Source: SZUA-430 sp964561925
GTDB lineage: Bacteria > Pseudomonadota > Alphaproteobacteria > Micropepsales > Micropepsaceae
Length of the DNA stretch: 64,000 nt
Assembly: GCA_964561925.1 (NCBI GenBank)
Contig: CAZLRW010000008.1
Location: forward strand, 1-64,000
Reading direction: 5' to 3'
The notes below the pieces were generated by a model. It was not told where the DNA came from. It saw only the letters and a list, made by a program, of their open reading frames with translations, and searched no databases. The position numbers and the translations under genes are program-made. Position 1 is the stretch's first letter, and each line of letters begins with the position of its first letter. Positions 58,841 to 64,000 of this stretch are shown piece after piece.

Positions 58841-59308
58841 ATGTGTACATTTGCGGCGGCGCTCGCCGGGATTCAGGCGGGGGCGCAGATTGCCGGCGGC
58901 ATCTATCAGAACAAGGCGGCGAAGGCCGCGGCCAAGCAGGCCGAGATGGAGGGGCGCTATGCCCAGGCCGCGGCCGCGTCGGAGGCGGAGCAGATCCGCT
59001 ACAACAACCAGCGCGAACTCGGCGCGCTGCGCGCGGCGTTCGGGCCGCGCGGAGTCACGCTCGACAGCGCCTCCATGGTCGACGTGATCGCGGAGGCGGC
59101 GGGAAATCTCGACCTCGCCGCGGTCATGAAGGAGCACGAGGGGCTGATGGGGCGCTATTCGGCCAACGTGCGGGCGAAGCAGCTGCGCGACCGGGGGCGG
59201 TATGCGATGTACAGCTCGATCCTGGGTGCGGCGACGGGATTCGCCGCTCAGGGGATTAACACGGGGTGGTGGAAGGCATCGGGCGCGGGGTCACCTACCG
59301 GACCCTAG
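58841..59308 (+). CDS. Phage internal virion protein-like (T7 gp14-type)
   Basis: A 155-residue protein with the pattern of podovirus virion core proteins: MCTFAAALAGIQAGAQIAGGIYQNKAAKAAAKQAE, a coiled region, RYNNQRELGALRAAFGPRGVTLDSASMVDVIAEAA, and a Gly/Ala-rich C-terminal stretch. The ATG at 58,841 follows GAGAGGAAGC. No other structural genes surround it, so it is probably a leftover of a prophage or recruited cargo. Confidence 0.65.
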   Translation: MCTFAAALAGIQAGAQIAGGIYQNKAAKAAAKQAEMEGRYAQAAAASEAEQIRYNNQRELGALRAAFGPRGVTLDSASMVDVIAEAAGNLDLAAVMKEHEGLMGRYSANVRAKQLRDRGRYAMYSSILGAATGFAAQGINTGWWKASGAGSPTGP

Positions 59309-59362
59309 TGGACATTTTTTTCATCTGGATACACCATGTCGGGCATCTGGGAGCGGCCGCAC

Positions 59363-59953
59363 ATGAAGTCCTTGTTGGGTTTCGCCTTTGTCGTTGTCAT
59401 AGTCATACATGCTCAACCAGCGTTGGCCGACTGGCCAAGCGAATCCAGGCGTGCAGAAGAATGCACCATCGCAGTGGATCGGGACACACGTTTGCAATCG
59501 TTAAACGTGCGATTGGCTAGACGTGATCCGACACTTCAGCAACTCGCTGACGAAGGCCTGGCAAGTGAAGCCGACGCTAGGAGTGTAGCGCTCAGGCAGG
59601 ATTTGGAGTTGCCTTGTAGAAACATCGTGCTGTCCGCTCTAAGGGAATTTCATCCTCATTTGGTCTCGGCCTACCAGCTGCGATACCTACAATCCGATAT
59701 GGTGTATGTGAAGCTCTTGCAGCGTCGAATTACCTTTGGAAATGCGAACAGACTTCTTCAAGAGTCATGGATCGAGTTGGCTCGCCGACAGGAGCAGTAC
59801 AATCGCGCTCGAAACGAAGAAGAACGCCGCGCGATTGCGGATAGTCTGAATCAGATTTCGCAGCAGGCGCGGACGCCGCCGCCGCCGTATCCGTCGTCGG
59901 GGCGGTTGACGTGCCGGTGGGTGGGGCCGACGCTCTATTGCGACGCGTATTGA
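59363..59953 (+). CDS. Secreted hypothetical protein, paralogue of 60,595-61,191
   Basis: A 196-residue protein with a signal peptide (ending HAQPALAD). It shares with the protein at 60,595 the order AxDRDxxLxxLNxKxARRDPTxxQL, a Cys before the middle, a YxxxYxQSDxV-like block, and the C-terminal LTCxWxGxxxxC. These Cys may form disulfides. The family is unknown to me. The gene has fewer G+C-ending codons than its paralogue, so the two have been separate for a long time. Confidence 0.65.
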   Translation: MKSLLGFAFVVVIVIHAQPALADWPSESRRAEECTIAVDRDTRLQSLNVRLARRDPTLQQLADEGLASEADARSVALRQDLELPCRNIVLSALREFHPHLVSAYQLRYLQSDMVYVKLLQRRITFGNANRLLQESWIELARRQEQYNRARNEEERRAIADSLNQISQQARTPPPPYPSSGRLTCRWVGPTLYCDAY

Positions 59954-60059
59954 GCGTGCGGGCGGCGTGGTTGCTGGCCCTGCCGGCATCCGCGGACGCT
60001 TTTGAGACTGAGCAATCTGATGTCTTCCGGCTGTGGCGGAAACCAGGTGCGCTGTGACA

Positions 60060-60611
60060 ATGAACTGGATCGTGAATTCGGCATGGCTACGTGTTGTCGC
60101 GCTTGCGCTCTCCGGCGCGGCTGGGACGCCTGTCGCTGTCGCGGCCGAAACGACTCAAGCTTGGTCATCTGACGCTCACACGCGCGGCCTGTCTGAACCC
60201 GCGGCTGCGTTTGCGCTGGAGATTGAAAGGCTTGCTGCACAGTCGAGACGGGAAGCCAGCGCCGAGTGGTGTCATGAGGGCGATTTGTACACTTGGTTTT
60301 GGCGGATGAGTGAAAGCGAACGTCAAGACGAAAGAATGATCCAGCGGTTGGCTGAGCTCCTGAAGCGCGATGAGCAAGATGAGACCTGCCTCGGTCCTCA
60401 CATTCCAGGCGTTCTCTCGTTTATCGGCCCACCGGCGCGTGCCGCGCTTCCCGTGCTCAAGGAGAGGCTTGAAGCTGAAAAGGCGAGCATGGCCCAGTAT
60501 CGAGGTGAGACGTGGGAGCGCGCCTTCCAATTGCTGCCTGAGCGGACTCTGCAATACGACCTCGAGCTGACCATCGCGCGTATCGAAGGTGCGGATGTCT
60601 CAACGCGGTAA
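60060..60611 (+). CDS. Secreted hypothetical protein
   Basis: A 183-residue protein with a signal peptide (ending VAVAAE). The mature part is helical, with a pair of Cys (EWCHEGDLYTWFW, ETCLGPHIPGVLSFIGPPA) and HEAT-like character near the end (ALPVLKERLEAEKASM). It lies between the two paralogous secreted proteins, overlapping the second by 17 bases. Confidence 0.6.
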   Translation: MNWIVNSAWLRVVALALSGAAGTPVAVAAETTQAWSSDAHTRGLSEPAAAFALEIERLAAQSRREASAEWCHEGDLYTWFWRMSESERQDERMIQRLAELLKRDEQDETCLGPHIPGVLSFIGPPARAALPVLKERLEAEKASMAQYRGETWERAFQLLPERTLQYDLELTIARIEGADVSTR

Positions 60612-61191
60612 TCGCGTGCGCGGGTTGTGGGTGCTTGGCGTGGCGTTCGCGTTGCTTGCGCTCGGTACGCCGGCGCGGGCTCAGAGTTGGTCTGAGGCCG
60701 AGGCGGCGATCGCTGCTTGCTTTCAGACGATGGATCGCGATCCGGCGCTTGCCGCGGTGAACGCGAAGTTCGCGCGTCGCGATCCGACGCCGGCGCAGCT
60801 TGGCGACCCCACCGTGCCGAGCGAGGCGGAAGCGGAGGCGTTGCGTCTGCGCGCGCAGAAGACGAAGCCGTGCCGGGCGCTGCGGCTTGGCGCCGTCGAG
60901 GCGCATCATCCGCTGCTCGAGCCCGCCTATGTCGCACTCTACTATCAAACCGATCAGGTGTTTTCGTACCTGGAGGCGCGCGCGATCGCCTATGGCGCGG
61001 CGAACCGGTTGGCGGCGGCGGCGTTCGCCCTGTTCCAGGCGCGCGAGGCCGCGTACTTCGCGGCGGACGCGCGGGAGCGCGCCAAGTTGTCCGCCGTCTG
61101 GGACGACGAACTTCAGCGCGCCCACTCCAACCCGCCGCCGTCCTTGGGTCTCACCTGCGCGTGGGCTGGGTTGAACATCGAGTGTAGCTAG
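60595..61191 (+). CDS. Secreted hypothetical protein, paralogue of 59,363-59,953
   Basis: A 198-residue protein with a signal peptide (ending TPARAQS). It matches its paralogue in the RDPTPAQL, TKPCRALRL and LTCAWAGLNIEC blocks. A GTG two codons upstream is an alternative start. Composition is strongly GC-rich, like the chromosome. Confidence 0.65.
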   Translation: MSQRGNRVRGLWVLGVAFALLALGTPARAQSWSEAEAAIAACFQTMDRDPALAAVNAKFARRDPTPAQLGDPTVPSEAEAEALRLRAQKTKPCRALRLGAVEAHHPLLEPAYVALYYQTDQVFSYLEARAIAYGAANRLAAAAFALFQAREAAYFAADARERAKLSAVWDDELQRAHSNPPPSLGLTCAWAGLNIECS

Positions 61192-61277
61192 CACAGACGC
61201 ATTGACCGCGCGGTGATGCGGAGCGCGGCTTGCGCGCGCGCCAACCTCCACGACAATTTTTTCAGGAGATGACACCC

Positions 61278-62441
61278 ATGTTGAATCATGCGGGACGTTT
61301 CGGCTGGACTCTGCACGAAGGCACGCTGAGACCGGACGTGCTGGGGCGCGCGGCGGGAGGCAAAGCCCTTCGCTTGCCGCCTTCGAACCGTCACGCGGGA
61401 GCGGACGAGGACGAGGCGCCGACCTCGACTGAGACGCAATCGAAGATGCACGAAGCGATCGCGCGACTTGGCGCGGGCGCTGCCGACGCGGCCGGCGCCG
61501 GTGCGGCGCAAGCCATCGACGAGGTGATCCGCAGCTTCCGCAAGGACAACGCCATGGGCGGACGCGGCGTGTTCGAGCACCTGCCGCTACCCCACGACCT
61601 CGCGCGCACGATGGCGAGCTACTTCGACGGACTCGACGAGCGCAAGAAGCAACCGGTGTTCAACGACGTGATCTCGCAACTTGAACCCAGCGTGCGCACG
61701 CATGTGGCGCAGCAGGTGACGGGGTTGGTGGGACACGTCGGTGGGCGGGACGTCAATATCGCTGGCTCACGCAATGCCTTGTTCGAGTCGCGGCCGCGCG
61801 AAGTAGCTGACCCGCACCTTACACGTGAGGTTTTGATCGGAAGCACTCGTGGTTACGGTGAGTCGAAGACGCTGCCCTACGACGGCGCGCCGATGCAGGC
61901 TCAACCGCTGTCGGCCGTCGACGTCGGGCCCGGGATGACCTGGGGTGGAAGCACGCCGCCGCATCGCCCGAACGACAAAGCCGAGGAAAAAGCTCGTCAG
62001 CTAGCAGAGGACAATGCCTCACATCTTACCGACTACAATGACGGTCGGATCGCGGAGACCGTCGACCAGGCAATCGCCGCGTCGACTTGGCTCGAGCGAA
62101 GAACAGGGCACGGGGGAGCCAAGGTGCGCGGCCAAGGCCGATATGTTTGGACGCGATATGGTTGGGTCGATCTGCAGCACGTGATAGGTGCGGCGACCGC
62201 GACACCATACGCTGATCTCAACCTTCTATTGGGGTTGTTCAAAGAAGTCGAACAATGGTCCGGGGGGATGAAGTCGGCAGGAAAGACCGAAGATTATTTG
62301 TCGAATTGGATCGGCGCCCAGGCCCTGGTCCGCCAGCGGCTGGTCGGCGGAACGATCGGTCAGGCCGTGGCTTATGTTCTCGCCCAATATCGACCAATGA
62401 CGCGGAAGCAAGCGGAGGAATTCCTGCGAAAGGGAGCATAA
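61278..62441 (+). CDS. Hypothetical protein with toxin-like C-terminal domain
   Basis: A 387-residue protein without signal peptide. The N-terminal 250 residues are low in order (Pro/Ala/Gly-rich, SVDVGPGMTWGGSTPPHRPNDK). The C-terminal 110 residues (WTRYGWVDLQHVIGAATATPYADLNLLLGLFKEVEQWSGGMKSAGKTEDYLSNWIGA) resemble a pattern I associate with polymorphic-toxin or eCIS cargo proteins: W-x-D-x2-H, then E-x2-Q, then ED-x2-SN-x-x-G. That is a weak assignment. AGGAGA lies at the right distance before the ATG. The stop touches REP-like copy 3. Confidence 0.55.
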   Translation: MLNHAGRFGWTLHEGTLRPDVLGRAAGGKALRLPPSNRHAGADEDEAPTSTETQSKMHEAIARLGAGAADAAGAGAAQAIDEVIRSFRKDNAMGGRGVFEHLPLPHDLARTMASYFDGLDERKKQPVFNDVISQLEPSVRTHVAQQVTGLVGHVGGRDVNIAGSRNALFESRPREVADPHLTREVLIGSTRGYGESKTLPYDGAPMQAQPLSAVDVGPGMTWGGSTPPHRPNDKAEEKARQLAEDNASHLTDYNDGRIAETVDQAIAASTWLERRTGHGGAKVRGQGRYVWTRYGWVDLQHVIGAATATPYADLNLLLGLFKEVEQWSGGMKSAGKTEDYLSNWIGAQALVRQRLVGGTIGQAVAYVLAQYRPMTRKQAEEFLRKGA

Positions 62442-62467
62442 ATACGGTGACATGATACGTATTCACC
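62441..62467 (+). repeat. REP-like hairpin, copy 3
   Basis: Matches copy 1 except for five positions. Two of these are the paired stem bases: GGGGA/TCCCC has become GGTGA/TCACC, so pairing is kept. It follows directly on the stop of the preceding gene. Confidence 0.75.
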
Positions 62468-63109
62468 TCACCCTCTTTCAGTCGGGGTACACCTGTCTCT
62501 TCGCCGCCGCCTCATCCGGCGCACGCCTTCTTGACATTGTTCGCTTTTTGTTCTAGCGTGCTGTGCCATTCAGAATCGTTTCCATGGCCAACCGCTTTCT
62601 TTTCAACGACGTGCCGGTGAGCGAGCCGCCGCCGTGTGTTCACGCGTGACGCATCGCGTTACGCATGGAACGGCTCAGTCCCGCGGGTGTTACGCTGTTA
62701 CGGTCACGCATGCAGTTCGCCGCAGATGCCGGCGGCGGACGCGTTCGTCGGCGCCTTCGGTGTCGTCGGTCGGGCACGAACGGGTCGTTGGGCCGCAGCG
62801 GGCGGCTGACGTCATCGCGCAGGAACGCTCGAACGCGATCCCGGTCGCACGCTCGGCCGCTGCAAGCCGGAACCTTCGGCCAGATCCGGATCGGCCTTAC
62901 CCGGATCGGCCCGATCGCACACCGAACTTCCGGGTACATGGGGTTGTTCGCTCCGTTTTGACTCCGGTACCCCCCACCCCCGCGATTCCGGCGGGCGCGC
63001 AGGCCTGCTGGGGTTCGGCCCGATCTACGACATGATCGCGCGCGGCGGAAAAAGCGCGATCCCGCCGCTTGAGCAGGCGCTTGGCCTCGCGCACCTCAGA
63101 CCCGTGCGG
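62468..63109. other. Gene-free stretch
   Basis: No frame here has a family match or good ribosome site. A 21-codon frame at 62,584-62,649 (MANRFLFNDVP) starts like a real gene but stops at once and may be a stub. The rest is GC-rich with short repeats of GTTACG and GGATCGG. Confidence 0.45.
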
Positions 63110-64000
63110 CTATTCCTCGGGCCGCTTTGGAATCTCGTCGGGTCCAAGGCCGGCGGCGGGGCGATCGGCGAAGATCGTGTTGCCGGCTGCGAGATCCGGC
63201 ACGATCCACGACTTTTCCCCCTGCCACCGATCGATACCGACGATCCGGTTGCCGGTCGCGCGCAGCCGGTTCGCACCGCCGGCCCACCAGCTGAACAACG
63301 TGTTCGGCTCCGGCGGCTTCGCGGGATCGCCGGCGACCGGCCGGCGGTCGGAAACGATCCAGTTGCCGTCCAAGACGACGTCGCCGGGGCGGATCGACCA
63401 ACAGTTCTTCGGCTCCGTTCCGATGCCGACGAGATCGGCGTTGTCGCTGAACGCGCCGTGCTGGATCACGGAGTCGCGCACGATCAACGCGCCGCCGCAG
63501 GGAACATCAATCGACCGGCTGTGTTCGCCGTCGAGCCCGAGCAGGCGGGAACGTTCCACCACCGTCTCGCGCGCCCTGCTCTTGAGCAAATGTCCAAGGT
63601 GGCGCGACCGCCTGAGCGTCGAATTCCGAATCTCGACCCGGTCAATCACGCCGGCATAGACCACATGCGACAGGGCGCTGTTCGGATGCCCCTGCTCTTC
63701 GATCACGCTGTCCTCGATCACCAGCGTGCCGCCGCGGTTGCTGGTCAACACGCCCATGACCTGGCCGGCAATGTGCGCGCGGCGAAGGGTGACGTGGAAG
63801 TCGCGACCTTCGATCTTGACACCGGCGCAATTGCCGCTCGCGCAGCCGAACCCATCGGTCGCATCGAGATCCTCGATCACCACCTGTGCGGCATCGACCC
63901 TGACGCTGATCACCGCCTTGCCGTCGACATTGCCGCGAACGACGGCCCCCTTCATGCGCAACGTGATCGGCTTCGTGATCCTTGCTCCCGGCTCATAGTT
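63110..64000 (-). CDS. Right-handed parallel beta-helix protein, partial
   Basis: The frame is open through the right edge, so the N-terminus is outside. The 297 visible residues consist of pectate-lyase-like coils: AVVRGNVDGKAVISVRVDAAQVVIEDLDATDG, VKIEGRDFHVTLRRAHIAGQVMGVLT, LVIEDSVIEEQG, RVEIRNSTLRRS. Such solenoids occur in polysaccharide-processing enzymes and adhesins; no catalytic residues can be assigned. The C-terminus is charged (DEIPKRPEE). Confidence 0.8.
   Translation of the reverse strand, partial: NYEPGARITKPITLRMKGAVVRGNVDGKAVISVRVDAAQVVIEDLDATDGFGCASGNCAGVKIEGRDFHVTLRRAHIAGQVMGVLTSNRGGTLVIEDSVIEEQGHPNSALSHVVYAGVIDRVEIRNSTLRRSRHLGHLLKSRARETVVERSRLLGLDGEHSRSIDVPCGGALIVRDSVIQHGAFSDNADLVGIGTEPKNCWSIRPGDVVLDGNWIVSDRRPVAGDPAKPPEPNTLFSWWAGGANRLRATGNRIVGIDRWQGEKSWIVPDLAAGNTIFADRPAAGLGPDEIPKRPEE

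Noticed and set aside
62640..63035. Overlapping 99-133-codon frames on both strands right of 62,600
   Set aside because: All are Arg/Pro-rich without ribosome sites or conserved blocks; typical noncoding frames of GC-rich DNA.

Overview
The window is GC-rich DNA (about 65% G+C by eye) from an alphaproteobacterium, most likely of the Rhodospirillales type. This rests on the housekeeping block aspS / rnd / ppx-gppA / ppk1 / hdaA-like DnaA paralogue / DUF2066, on the presence of trmFO, and on the general protein style. I cannot name the genus. Bases 1-26,600 read as ordinary chromosome: tandem amidases, a secreted SFPD-repeat protein, a DUF4440-type protein, trmFO, two DUF502 membrane proteins, a TetR/DUF418 pair with a palindromic operator, a CPBP protease, an AraC regulator, aspS, RNase D, exopolyphosphatase plus polyphosphate kinase, a DnaA-like protein, a CDP-alcohol phosphatidyltransferase, an RND efflux pump with its adaptor, and an orphan MacB-type permease. 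A tRNA-Thr(TGT) gene lies at 26,603-26,677. Its last 48 bases plus two more recur exactly 30,139 bp downstream (26,630-26,679 and 56,769-56,818), the mark of an island integrated into the 3' half of a tRNA. Inside the repeats, from left to right: a TonB protein; a leftward operon of an 83-residue small protein, an Orn/Lys/Arg-decarboxylase-family PLP enzyme, a complete accessory lysyl-tRNA synthetase and a decayed DJ-1/PfpI gene; an AT-rich divergent control region; and a rightward four-gene operon at 32,118-38,683. That operon encodes an HTH plus AAA-like NTPase, an AAA-like NTPase fused to an asparaginase domain, a second asparaginase with a C-terminal extension, and an Asp/Glu-racemase-like protein with an N-terminal domain resembling YbaK aminoacyl-tRNA deacylases. 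I do not recognise this operon as a described system and regard it as the main discovery candidate. It looks like a conflict or defence cassette whose effector chemistry is asparagine/aspartate or aminoacyl-tRNA metabolism. To its right lies a satellite-like replication and integration core: tyrosine integrase, a cluster of twelve TGCACCA heptamers, a primase-polymerase/helicase, and an AlpA-like regulator. Then follow a nuclease-fold protein paired with a C-protein-like XRE regulator, and a cargo block of metallo-beta-lactamase-fold hydrolase, three AraC-type regulators, OmpA-like protein and TonB-dependent receptor. From 56,819 to about 63,000 the DNA is still accessory: an RHS remnant, a broken IS3 element fused to the tail of a REP-associated transposase, three REP-like hairpins with a compensatory stem change, a T7 gp14-like virion protein, two paralogous secreted proteins and a protein with a toxin-like C-terminus. 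The window ends inside a parallel beta-helix protein.
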